Made by a program: the position numbers and the translations under genes. A DNA stretch of 64,000 nucleotides, taken from positions 1-64,000 of the forward strand of contig CAILUT010000009.1 of assembly GCA_903837495.1 (NCBI GenBank), written 5' to 3'. The stretch is from an uncultured Flavobacteriales bacterium. Lineage in GTDB: Bacteria; Bacteroidota; Bacteroidia; CAIKAF01. The first letter of the stretch is position 1, and each line of letters opens with the position of its first letter. This document shows positions 42,259 to 50,645 of the stretch, piece after piece. The notes under the pieces are model-generated. The model saw nothing but the letters and a program-made list of their open reading frames with translations, was not told where the DNA came from and made no database searches.

Positions 42259-44125
42259 ATCCATTTTAACGGCTTTTTTCCTTTTCGTTTTTTTTGCAAG
42301 CTCCAAAGCCAATCCCGATTCCCTTCAAGTTCGCCTGCAATTAAACCGGGTTGAAAACGATCGAATTCAAGTGCATTTTCGTTGGACGGCTGCCCTTAAA
42401 CCCCCTTTTCAATTCCGCATGCCCCGAATGGTTCCCGGCACCTATGCCGTGTACGATTTCGGACGTTTTGTCGATTCTTTGTTTTACTGGCAAAAGGCCC
42501 AACGGTATTTTCTAGCCCCAACCGATGCCAATACTTGGAATATTCCAGCCCAAGCCGATTCCTTGGATTATTGGGTGCAGGATAGTTTTGACGACAGCCA
42601 AATTTTAAACCGGGTTTTTGAACCTGCGGCCACATCTTTTGAAGAAGGAAAGGTTTTTCTGCTGAATACCCACGGCATTGTAGGCTATATTGCCGGACAA
42701 GAGGGCCGCCTGCCTTATGCCCTTCACCTTCAATTGCCCACAGGTTTTTTGCTGAGCAGCGGCAACGATGCTCAGCAGCATGGCAATTCGGCTTTTCTGA
42801 AATACCGGAATTACCACCAACTTATTGATCAACCCTTGCTTGCAGCCCAGCTCGACACAGCCTATCTGACCGTGGGCAATTGCCAAATTGAAATTGCCGT
42901 TTACCACGAAAAGAAAGAAATTACAGCCCAAGAAATTAAAGAGGTGCTGCAACCGCTTATGAATGGAATTCATTCTTATTTAGGTGGACAGCTGCCGGTG
43001 AATAAATACAGTTTTTTGTTTTACATCAGTTCCGAATTACGCCCCTCGGCCGGTGCCCTAGAACATGGAAACTCTTCGGTGTATTTTTTGCCGCTCATTA
43101 CCCGCGAGTACCTTCTGAACATGATTCGCGACGTGGCCTCCCATGAATTTTTTCATATTCTAACCCCATTAAACTTACATTCAGAGCAAATCCATCAGTT
43201 CGATTACCACAATCCCAGCATGTCGCGGCATTTGTGGTTGTACGAAGGCGCCACCGAATACACCAGTGCCTTGGTTCAGGTGCGGGCTGGAATGATGAGC
43301 CCCGACGCCTTTTTGGAATGGATTGCAGAGAAAATTCGAGGAGCCGCACCCTACGGTGACAACCTTTCCTTCACCGAACTTTCTTTAAACTGCCTCGGAA
43401 AAACAAAGGCCCAATATGGGAATGTGTACCAAAAGGGAGCCTTGCTGGCCTTGGGATTGGATTTGTGGCTTCGCCAGTTGAATCCAGACCGGGGCTTCCC
43501 TGAATTGATGCAGGAGTTAATGCAGCGCTATGGGCCAGAACGGCCTTTTGCCGATTCGGCCTTAATTTCTGAAATAGCAACCTTACACCCCGGGGGGGGC
43601 CTGCCCACGTTTTTTAAAAACCACGTTGAAGGCAGTCTGCCTTATGGGGTACTTAGCACGGCGGGCTTGCCTTTAGACGGAGCCCATTTAAAATCGGCCT
43701 TGGCCTTGGCCGGAATTTCCTACCGAAACCGCGATACCTTGTTGTGCATCGACCCGGGTTTTTTGCCCTCTGAGTTGGGTTGGAATGGCCGGGAACAACA
43801 TGCCTATATTCCAAGCAGGCAGGTTTTAACCAAAATTGGAAAGAAGGCCGGCTTGCGCATGGGCGACAACATCTTTTCGGTTGGCGGAATTTCTATTCCC
43901 TCGGCCAAAGAGCTTAAAAAGTTCCCCCAAGCCCTTTGCGCCCTTCAACCGGCTGAATTTGTAGAATTGCGAATTGGGCGACTTAAAAAAAGAGGTATTA
44001 AAGAAAAGCGGGTTCGACTTCCCCTGCACCGAATTCCATGGGTGAGCGGGCTAGAACTGAATTGGATGGATAATCAGAACAGCGAACAACAAAAGATTAA
44101 ATCAGCATGGCTCAATCAACCCTAA
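42221..44125 (+). CDS. Peptidase M61 family metalloprotease, exported
   Basis: This 634-aa protein has a signal-like hydrophobic N-terminus (ILTAFFLFVFFASSKA). An N-terminal beta domain with 'RMPRMVPGTYAVYDFGRF' matches M61 glycyl aminopeptidases. The zinc site HEFFH (~307-311) is followed by the downstream Glu in 'WLYEGATEYTS'. A C-terminal PDZ-like domain (KIGKKAGLRMGDNIFSVGGISI) completes the family layout. It probably trims or degrades peptides in the envelope. It overlaps the LON gene by 38 bp and the MazG-like gene by 19 bp. Confidence 0.88.
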   Translation: MVTLNTFPLPNGKSILTAFFLFVFFASSKANPDSLQVRLQLNRVENDRIQVHFRWTAALKPPFQFRMPRMVPGTYAVYDFGRFVDSLFYWQKAQRYFLAPTDANTWNIPAQADSLDYWVQDSFDDSQILNRVFEPAATSFEEGKVFLLNTHGIVGYIAGQEGRLPYALHLQLPTGFLLSSGNDAQQHGNSAFLKYRNYHQLIDQPLLAAQLDTAYLTVGNCQIEIAVYHEKKEITAQEIKEVLQPLMNGIHSYLGGQLPVNKYSFLFYISSELRPSAGALEHGNSSVYFLPLITREYLLNMIRDVASHEFFHILTPLNLHSEQIHQFDYHNPSMSRHLWLYEGATEYTSALVQVRAGMMSPDAFLEWIAEKIRGAAPYGDNLSFTELSLNCLGKTKAQYGNVYQKGALLALGLDLWLRQLNPDRGFPELMQELMQRYGPERPFADSALISEIATLHPGGGLPTFFKNHVEGSLPYGVLSTAGLPLDGAHLKSALALAGISYRNRDTLLCIDPGFLPSELGWNGREQHAYIPSRQVLTKIGKKAGLRMGDNIFSVGGISIPSAKELKKFPQALCALQPAEFVELRIGRLKKRGIKEKRVRLPLHRIPWVSGLELNWMDNQNSEQQKIKSAWLNQP

Positions 44126-44520
44126 CCGACTTGGCGGCGTGCGTGGCCGAATTTCACGATGCCTTTCAAATTGGAAACAACCACAGTCCGAATCGGCTTG
44201 GTGCCGAGGAGCAAGTGCTGCGCTACTCGTTGATGCGCGAGGAAAACGAAGAGTATTTGGAGGCAGCTCAACAGGGCAACCTGATTGAAATTGCAGACGC
44301 TTTGGGCGATCAATTGTACATCTTGTTGGGAACGGCCTTGAGGCATGGATTGATGGACAAGATGGAAGCCGTTTTCTTAGAAATTCACAGGTCAAACATG
44401 TCGAAGTTGGATGCCGAAGGAAAGCCCATTTTTCGGGAAGATGGAAAGGTGTTGAAAAGCGACAGGTACTTTCGACCCAACATTGCCGCCTTTTTTAAGG
44501 AAGAAGAGTTGGGTTTGTGA
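44107..44520 (+). CDS. MazG-like nucleotide pyrophosphohydrolase
   Basis: This 137-aa all-alpha protein carries the MazG-superfamily metal site 'REENEEYLEAAQQGNLIEIADALGDQLYIL' (EExxE, then ExxD). It probably hydrolyses non-canonical NTPs to NMP and pyrophosphate; the C-terminal 'SDRYFRPNI' resembles the phage/HisE-like relatives. Its start lies inside the M61 gene (19-bp overlap), so it is translationally coupled. Confidence 0.85.
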   Translation: MAQSTLTDLAACVAEFHDAFQIGNNHSPNRLGAEEQVLRYSLMREENEEYLEAAQQGNLIEIADALGDQLYILLGTALRHGLMDKMEAVFLEIHRSNMSKLDAEGKPIFREDGKVLKSDRYFRPNIAAFFKEEELGL

Positions 44521-44599
44521 GGATTTCGGTAAAACCCATTCGCCAATAAAGACCTGCGTTTTTTGCTGGAATTCTGGGTGCAGGATATCGGACATGGTT
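44521..44599 (-). pseudogene. Possible truncated start of a second decayed gene
   Basis: Directly after the remnant at 44600-44760 (minus strand), ATG 44595 opens a frame MSDILHPEFQQKTQVFIGEWV that then runs antisense into the MazG-like gene. The stop-start spacing looks like an operon junction (TAA, then ATG), so this may be the cut-off beginning of a lost gene. Confidence 0.25.
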
Positions 44600-44760
44600 T
44601 TATTCTTTTGATGCCAATTCTTGCTCGATCTCTTTGATGGTCTGATAATATAATTGTACGCTTCAGAAAGTGTTTTTGATTTAGTACGAATTTCAACAAG
44701 GCTATTTTAACACGGGCAATTTTTATCCGATCATTGACCTCTTTAAGCCATGTGAATTGG
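44600..44760 (-). pseudogene. Frameshifted remnant of a helical protein C-terminus
   Basis: On the minus strand three frames join into one plausible helical protein tail: 'WLKEVNDRIKIARVKIAL', then 'VEIRTKSKTLSEAYN', then 'LYYQTIKEIEQELASKE' followed by TAA (44600-44602). Two frameshifts are needed, and no start codon is present. The composition (Lys/Glu/Ile-rich, low GC) is unlike neighbouring genes, which suggests a decayed, perhaps imported, gene. The family is unknown. Confidence 0.4.
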
Positions 44761-44878
44761 GGTAGTTCAAAATAGGTTTTATTTAAAACGACCTACAAAC
44801 GGAGCCATCTATTTGTTGGTTGTTGGCGGTTTTGGCCGAAACTGAAATAAGATTTCAGGGGCATTTTTTATTGTGATG

Positions 44879-45026
44879 GCCTGCGGTAGGGATTGAACCG
44901 AGTAGCCCGTAAAGGCCTGGGGCCTGCGTGCGCGCGACAGGCAGGGCGACCTTGGGAGCCCCTGCCTGGCCGCTGCACGCAAGCCCCAGGACTGCGGACT
45001 ACCGGTGAAAGCCCGGCAACCGCCCC
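44879..45026 (+). repeat. Structured intergenic element R5 (subfamily I)
   Basis: Tip loop GACCTTGGGA (44948-44957) is closed by a long clamp CAGGCAGG/CCTGCCTG. Further stems are GCCTGGGGCCTGCGTGC with GCACGCAAGCCCCAGGAC (nearly perfect) and GTAGCCCG/CGGACTAC. Its outer arms carry GGGATTGAACCG and CCGGTGAAAGCCCGG. It ends 10 bp from the stop of the minus-strand von Willebrand A gene, and transcripts of that gene would read it in the same sense as infB reads R3. Confidence 0.85.
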
Positions 45027-45035
45027 CAAAAACCC

Positions 45036-46982
45036 CTATCTTTTTTGCAAGATGATGCGTTGAATTATTCTGAAATCGTCTTTGAACAGAGCCAAATAGT
45101 ACATTCCAGAGGGCAAGTGGCTGATGTCGGGGCGGAAATCGCTGCCGCGTTCGATGCTCCAGGTTTGCACCACGCGGCCGCCCAGGTCGAGCAGATGCAT
45201 GGTGCTGCCTTGAAGGTTGCCGCCCTCTAAGCGCAATTGAAATGGGCCGGTGCTGGGATTTGGGAATACGGTAAGGCGGATGCCGTCGGGGTTGCTGTTG
45301 TTGGGCTGGTCTTGCAGTTGCTCGAACCATTTTTCAACGTAGCGAACTTGATTGCTGTCGATGCTGGGGTTTTCAGGTTTGCTGCAATCGGGCATCCATG
45401 TAAATCGGTAAAGGATGTCGGCCAACAGGGCATTCAGCTTTTGCACGTTGAGCGAAGCGGCGACGGGTGCGCGGTGGCTGCCGCCCACTTTGCTGTCGTC
45501 GGTTAAGCTGGTATAGGTTCCGTTGGTGGCCAGGGCGATGGACCGCATTAAGAATTCGGCGCTGGCGTCCATGCCGCTGCAAGCCAAGGTAACGATGCGA
45601 ATGCCTCTGGCGGCAGCTTCGGCTGTAAGGGTTTGCATGCGGATTTTAACCAATTCATCTTGGTGGGGAGGGGCGTCCAAGGCAATGAACAGGATGCGGG
45701 TGCGTGCTTCGGGGTTCCAGCTCAGTCTGCGAAGGGCTACTTCAAGGGCCTCGTCAACGGCTTCGGGAAAATCGCCTCCGCCGCCGGCGGCTTGTGCACT
45801 GAGGAAAGAACGGGCGGCCGAGCCTTTTTCAAAATCTTGAAAGCGCGTTAGGTACTCATCGCCATGGTCGCGGTACACCACGGCAGCGGTTCTGAATTCT
45901 AGGGTTGAGTTGCGGGCAATGGCTTTTTGAATCACGTCGTCGAGTTCCGATTTTAGGTAGTTTAGTTCATCGCCCATGGAACCGGTGGCGTCCACCACAA
46001 ATGCGACATCTACTTTGTTTGAGTTTCGGCAGGGTAGATTTAAGGTAAATTCCAATTGCCTTGTTCTCCAACCTTTGGCTGGGGCGTCGAAGTTCTGGCG
46101 GGTTTGGGTTCCGGGTTTTCCGGCCACAAGGGTCCATTTTCCTTTTACCTGAGCTGAATCGCGGAACAAATGGGCCCACAATTCGGCGTGGCCTTGGTTG
46201 TCGGTTAGGGCGCTCCACATTAAATTTCCGGAAGGGCCAATCAAGTCAACGGGAACGTTGGCAAGAGGCTGGCCTTCGCTGCCTTGCACATACACCGCAG
46301 TGCGGAAACGGGGGAAAAGGCTCCAGGCCTTGCCGCCCGACAAAAGGGTAGGCAGGGCGCTTTTTTCCCAAAAGCTCCATTGCAAAAAATCATTGACTTC
46401 GCCGGCAGTCAGCGTTCCTGCCCCCGGGGCAACGGGGCTTGGACTGTCAGTGGCAACCGAACCACTGCGCGATTCCATCCGTTCAGATTCTGCCGCCATG
46501 GGTATGGCATCGTAGGCAACCGAGCGGCTGGCTTCCCGTTTGTATTTGGTTGAAGGCTTGCCTTCGGTTGTTGAGCTGCTTAATTTTCGGGAATCAAATT
46601 CGTGGTTGGAATGTGTGGGCAAGTCGGGAGGGGCTTGGGCAAAAAAGCCGGGTTTTAAATCGAGGGCATGCAATTGGGGGTTGCTGTCCACCGTTAGGAA
46701 CCAGCGTCCGAAGGACTGCATGCCGGTGCTTTGGATGTCGAGGCGGTAAAGGCCTGGTCTTAAATCAATCCAAAGGGTGTCTCCGGGCAAGCGTTCTCCG
46801 CCAAAAACAAGGCTGTCGTTGTGGTATAAGGTGAAAATATGGGCTTGGTCGGAAAACCGTGGACTTGCTTTTGTGCTGAAAACGATGCCTGAAAGGGGCA
46901 GGCGTTCTTTTGGAGTTTTAATTCCTGCAAGGGCCCAAAGGGTTGCAAGGAATGCGGTGGTAAGAACAAGGTAATTTCTCAT
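45036..46982 (-). CDS. Secreted von Willebrand A-domain protein with T9SS sorting domain
   Basis: This 648-aa protein has a signal peptide. An N-terminal beta domain is followed by a Ser/Pro/Lys-rich linker (~130-200) and an immunoglobulin-like segment (~225-300). A vWA domain (~325-520) has the metal-binding DATGSMGDE (MIDAS) and 'TRILFIALDAPPH'. The last ~80 residues (from LTVFPNPSTGPFQLRLEGG) form a type A T9SS domain. It probably acts at the cell surface in adhesion or binding, with a divalent metal in the MIDAS site. The gene stands alone; R5 lies just past its stop. Confidence 0.87.
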   Translation of the reverse strand: MRNYLVLTTAFLATLWALAGIKTPKERLPLSGIVFSTKASPRFSDQAHIFTLYHNDSLVFGGERLPGDTLWIDLRPGLYRLDIQSTGMQSFGRWFLTVDSNPQLHALDLKPGFFAQAPPDLPTHSNHEFDSRKLSSSTTEGKPSTKYKREASRSVAYDAIPMAAESERMESRSGSVATDSPSPVAPGAGTLTAGEVNDFLQWSFWEKSALPTLLSGGKAWSLFPRFRTAVYVQGSEGQPLANVPVDLIGPSGNLMWSALTDNQGHAELWAHLFRDSAQVKGKWTLVAGKPGTQTRQNFDAPAKGWRTRQLEFTLNLPCRNSNKVDVAFVVDATGSMGDELNYLKSELDDVIQKAIARNSTLEFRTAAVVYRDHGDEYLTRFQDFEKGSAARSFLSAQAAGGGGDFPEAVDEALEVALRRLSWNPEARTRILFIALDAPPHQDELVKIRMQTLTAEAAARGIRIVTLACSGMDASAEFLMRSIALATNGTYTSLTDDSKVGGSHRAPVAASLNVQKLNALLADILYRFTWMPDCSKPENPSIDSNQVRYVEKWFEQLQDQPNNSNPDGIRLTVFPNPSTGPFQLRLEGGNLQGSTMHLLDLGGRVVQTWSIERGSDFRPDISHLPSGMYYLALFKDDFRIIQRIILQKR

Positions 46983-47166
46983 GGGTTGGATTTTTTATAC
47001 CCTGTTATACTCTTCAAAGCGAAGTAGGTTCACCTGGGGTTCAACTTATTTTAAGGCCTAGGCAAAAGGCCTTTGGTACCTATGAAAATTGCATAAAATA
47101 GAAGGGGAAATGGGTGCAAGGGGCAGTTAAATAGCCATCTAAGCTAAACGGAGGGGGCTAATTGCT
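46983..47166. other. Gap with AAGGCC/GGCCTT hairpin
   Basis: This 184-bp gap separates the vWA gene start from the gpsA stop, both on the minus strand. The only structure seen is an inverted repeat AAGGCC-N9-GGCCTT near 47055-47075. No exact TAnnTTTG box for the vWA gene is present. Confidence 0.4.
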
Positions 47167-48165
47167 TCAAATAAAATCGATGTCTTCTCGCACGGGGACC
47201 TTCATTAAAACATCGATGGCTTCGCGGGCTGGGAAGCCGTCGTACAAGACCTTGTACACCATTTTGGTTATGGGGGCTTTAAGGCCGTTTGCTTCCAGAA
47301 TTTTGAAGATAACGCGGGTAGTTTCAACGCCTTCGGCGGTTTCTTCCATCAGGTTTTGAATTTCTTCTAAGGATTTGCCTTTAGAAAGCCACATGCCCAC
47401 GGTAAAGTTTCGGCTGTTGACGCTGCTGCAGGTAGCCATTAAATCGCCAAGGCCGGCAGCTCCAAGGAAACTGGCTAGGGTTCCGCCTAAGTGCCGTCCG
47501 ATGTGAATCATTTCGACCATAGCGCGGTTTATCAGGAGCGCTTTGGCGTTTTCGCCGAGTTCAAAGCCATGCAGGGCGCCGGCGGCAATGGCCATGATGT
47601 TTTTTAGGACGCCGGCCAATTCGATGCCGCGTAAATCTTCGGCCACCAAAACTTGAAAGCGAGGGCTTCGAAGCAGGCCGGGGATGTACTCTAAGACCTC
47701 GTGGTTTTGCGATGCAACGACGGTGGCGGCGGGTTTTCCTTCGGCGATTTCGCGGGCCAAATTGGGACCGGCCAGGCAACCGATTTTAGTGGATCCTGTA
47801 AGGTCGTGAATGAGTTCGCTCATAGTTCGAACGCCGGGTCCGTTGTATTGAGCGTCAAGGCCTTTCACTCCGTGCACCAAAAAATGAGCATTGGTAATCA
47901 TGGGAGCAAAGCGTTTGAACACCTCGGCCATGTTTTGGCTGGGAACCACAGGGAAAATGGCTTTCGCTTGGCACAGTTCTTCGGGGTTTCCGGTTAGAAC
48001 GATGTCGGGGTGCAAGGATTGTCCGGCGCAGGTTCGGGTATTCATTGCCGCCTGAAGAACCTCTGCATTGCGAATAAAAAGACAGGTAGGTTGATTTTCT
48101 ACCAGCAGATTGGCGATGGCAGTACCAAAGCTTCCACCACCAATTACTCCGGCCACAGGGTTCAT
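47167..48165 (-). CDS. gpsA: Glycerol-3-phosphate dehydrogenase [NAD(P)+]
   Basis: This 332-aa enzyme makes sn-glycerol-3-phosphate for phospholipid synthesis. The Rossmann motif 'GVIGGGSFGTAIANLL' is at the N-terminus, 'VHGVKGLD' and 'AGPNLAREIAEGKPAA' follow, and the catalytic Lys region 'GVLKNIMAIAAGALHGFELGENAKALLINRAMVEM' is intact. The ORF track's TTG start at 48189 lies upstream of the TACTTTTG box; ATG 48165 is preferred and would be nearly leaderless. Confidence 0.94.
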   Translation of the reverse strand: MNPVAGVIGGGSFGTAIANLLVENQPTCLFIRNAEVLQAAMNTRTCAGQSLHPDIVLTGNPEELCQAKAIFPVVPSQNMAEVFKRFAPMITNAHFLVHGVKGLDAQYNGPGVRTMSELIHDLTGSTKIGCLAGPNLAREIAEGKPAATVVASQNHEVLEYIPGLLRSPRFQVLVAEDLRGIELAGVLKNIMAIAAGALHGFELGENAKALLINRAMVEMIHIGRHLGGTLASFLGAAGLGDLMATCSSVNSRNFTVGMWLSKGKSLEEIQNLMEETAEGVETTRVIFKILEANGLKAPITKMVYKVLYDGFPAREAIDVLMKVPVREDIDFI

Positions 48166-48170
48166 GGGTT

Positions 48171-48178
48171 CAAAAGTA
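48171..48178 (-). promoter_or_regulatory. Promoter -7 box TACTTTTG, near-leaderless
   Basis: The minus strand reads TACTTTTG-AACCC-ATG, with five bases between the box and the gpsA start at 48165. This is the third candidate for a leaderless mRNA in the window. Confidence 0.55.
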
Positions 48179-48248
48179 CTAAAAACCAAGGCCTGACCAA
48201 CAAAAGGTATGAAGTGTTCAATCGGATTGCTGGGATTTGTCTTCTTGA

Positions 48249-50426
48249 TTATTTCAGGAAGAGCAGTTCCCGGTATTTAGGGAGGGGCCAATCGGCGTCG
48301 TCGATCATCAATTCCAGTTTATCAACATGGTATCGTATTTGGTCTAAGAAAGGCCGAACTTGATGGCAATAGGCTTTGGCTTTTTCTCGGGTATCTTCAA
48401 GCGCGTTGGCGGTTTTTCGGGCCTCGGTCATCTGTTCCACCAAAATTTGAACCTGTTGAATGTGCAGGGACATTTCGCGGATGTATTCTAGGGGGCCTAG
48501 TTCGGTCATGCCAAGGTTTTGCAACCCTTGTTGGTGTTGAACCAAGAGGTGTTGGTATTTGATGGCGGTGGGCACCACGTGGTTTCTGGCCAAATCGCCT
48601 GCAATACGGGCCTCAATTTGAATTTTCAAGATGTATTCTTCCAGCAGAATCAGGGTTCTGGCTTCCAGTTCTTCGGCACTAAAAATTCCGAGCTTTCCAA
48701 ACAGGTTTTTGGCCTTTTTGCTCAGCAAGGCATCTAAGGCTTCGGGGGTAGTGGGGGTGTTGGGGAGTTTTCTTTTTTCGGCCTCTTTTTTCCAGGCTTC
48801 GGCGTAATTGTCTCCTTCAAAAAGAATGGCTTTGGATTCTTTGAGCATAGAGCGCAGCAATTTGAGTACCACCTCTTCGCGCTTCAGGCCTTTTTCAAGT
48901 TGTTTTTCGGCGGTTTCCGCAAAATCGTGGAGAACTTCTGCCACGGCAGCATTCAGGGTAGTCATGGGATCAGAGCAAATTCCGAGGGAGCCCACGGCCC
49001 TGAATTCGAATTTATTGCCCGTAAAGGCAAAGGGAGAGGTTCGGTTTCGGTCGGTATTGTCGAGCAGGATTTCGGGCAATTTTGAGATACCAAGTTTTAG
49101 GTACACATTGTCGCCTTTTTGCACGTTGAGTTCTTCGTTTTTTTCGAGTTCCGATAAAAATCGGGTTAATTCTTGGCCTAAGAACACGCTCATAATGGCT
49201 GGGGGCGCTTCGTGGGCTCCCAGGCGCAGGTCGTTCGAGGCCGAAGCGATGCTGGCCCGAAGCAAATCTGCATGCCGGTGAACGGCTTGAATGGTGCAGA
49301 CCAAGAAAGTGAGGAATTGCAGGTTTTCCTTTGGTTTTGACGAGGGGGAGAGCAGGTTTTTGCCTTGGTCGGTGATAAGCGACCAGTTGTTGTGTTTGCC
49401 GCTGCCGTTGATGCCTTTAAAGGGTTTTTCGTGGAAAAGAACCTTAAAGTTGTGTTTTTCGGCCAGGCGTTCCATGATGTCCATCAGAAGCATGTTGTGG
49501 TCAATGGCCAGGTTGGCTTCTTCAAATTGGGGGGCCACTTCGAATTGGCCTGGGGCGACCTCGTTGTGGCGGGTGCGAACGGGAATACCCAGGCGGTGTG
49601 CCTCGGTTTCAAATTCCACCATAAAATTGGTAACGCGCCGGGGAATGCTGCCAAAATAATGGTCGGACAGTTGTTGTCCGCGGGCGGGGGAATGTCCGAA
49701 AACGGTTCTTCCGCACATAACAAGGTCGGGCCGAGCCAGGAACAGGTGGCGGTCAATCAAAAAATATTCTTGTTCAATGCCAAGGCTTGGTTTAACGGAG
49801 TTAACCTGCCGGTCAAAAATTTGGCAAACCCGGGTAGCGGCCTTGTCGATGGCCTCGACCGCTTTAAGTAGGGGAGCTTTGTGGTCGAGAGCTTGGCCTG
49901 TGTAGGCCACAAAAACGGTAGGAATGCACAGAGTTTTGGCCAAAGCTGTTTCGTAGATAAAAGCGGGGCTGGTGGGGTCCCAGGCGGTATAGCCACGGGC
50001 TTCGAAGGTAGAGCGGATTCCCCCGCTGGGAAAAGAAGAGGCATCGGGTTCTTGTTGGACCAAAGCGGTGCCTCTAAAGGTTTCAATGGGGATGTCGCCT
50101 TTAAGTTCGAAGAAGGTATCGTGTTTTTCGGCAGTGGTACCGCGCAGGGGGTGGAACCAGTGGGTAAAGTGGGTAGCGCCGTGGCTCATGGCCCAATTTC
50201 GCATGCCGGTAGCCACAGCATCGGCCAGGTCGGCGTCCATTTTGGCACCTTCGTGGATGCATTTAAGCATTTGTTTGGCTTGAGGAGGAGAAAGCCATTT
50301 TTGCATGGTGGAGTCGTTGAACACCAATTCGGCAAAATAGTCAGAGATGGGGGCCTTAGGTCTGGCATAGGGCTCAAATTTGTGTTGAGCGATGGCTTGA
50401 ACGGCAGAAAAGCGTGGATTTTTCAT
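48249..50426 (-). CDS. glnN: Glutamine synthetase type III
   Basis: This 725-aa enzyme makes glutamine from glutamate, ammonia and ATP. Its length and motifs are those of GSIII, the class typical of Bacteroidota: 'THFTHWFHPLRG', 'SSFPSGGIRSTFEARGYTAWDP', 'LGIEQEYFLID', 'RHNEVAPGQFEVAP' and 'LFHEKPFKGINGSGKHNNWS'. A helical C-terminal extension (~570-725) is also class-typical. An inverted repeat overlaps its start codon. Regulation by nitrogen is expected but no known operator is seen. Confidence 0.95.
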   Translation of the reverse strand: MKNPRFSAVQAIAQHKFEPYARPKAPISDYFAELVFNDSTMQKWLSPPQAKQMLKCIHEGAKMDADLADAVATGMRNWAMSHGATHFTHWFHPLRGTTAEKHDTFFELKGDIPIETFRGTALVQQEPDASSFPSGGIRSTFEARGYTAWDPTSPAFIYETALAKTLCIPTVFVAYTGQALDHKAPLLKAVEAIDKAATRVCQIFDRQVNSVKPSLGIEQEYFLIDRHLFLARPDLVMCGRTVFGHSPARGQQLSDHYFGSIPRRVTNFMVEFETEAHRLGIPVRTRHNEVAPGQFEVAPQFEEANLAIDHNMLLMDIMERLAEKHNFKVLFHEKPFKGINGSGKHNNWSLITDQGKNLLSPSSKPKENLQFLTFLVCTIQAVHRHADLLRASIASASNDLRLGAHEAPPAIMSVFLGQELTRFLSELEKNEELNVQKGDNVYLKLGISKLPEILLDNTDRNRTSPFAFTGNKFEFRAVGSLGICSDPMTTLNAAVAEVLHDFAETAEKQLEKGLKREEVVLKLLRSMLKESKAILFEGDNYAEAWKKEAEKRKLPNTPTTPEALDALLSKKAKNLFGKLGIFSAEELEARTLILLEEYILKIQIEARIAGDLARNHVVPTAIKYQHLLVQHQQGLQNLGMTELGPLEYIREMSLHIQQVQILVEQMTEARKTANALEDTREKAKAYCHQVRPFLDQIRYHVDKLELMIDDADWPLPKYRELLFLK

Positions 50427-50452
50427 TTTACCCTTAAAATTTAGGGGTAAAA
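50426..50452. promoter_or_regulatory. Inverted repeat at glnN start codon
   Basis: TTTTACCC and GGGTAAAA are separated by 11 bases and end at the first base of the glnN start codon. The RNA hairpin could hide the start, or the DNA palindrome could be an operator. No exact TAnnTTTG box is found; TACTTTTA lies just upstream. Confidence 0.45.
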
Positions 50453-50645
50453 GTAAGAAATTGCTTTGTTTTTTTGGGATATGCCTTTAAAAAATGGGGG
50501 TTTTTTGGGGAAATTAAAAAAACAAGGTTGGGGAGTGAGGGGTTGGGTGGCTGCTCGTTTCTGCAGTAGCGAGGTATGCCAATTCAGCCCATTTTTGGGG
50601 ATTGAATTGAATGCAATCGGTTATTGGTCGATGTTGTTTTTTTAC

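Noticed and set aside
45373-46834. Several plus-strand ORFs of 60-131 aa
   Set aside because: All are shadows of the vWA/T9SS gene on the minus strand.
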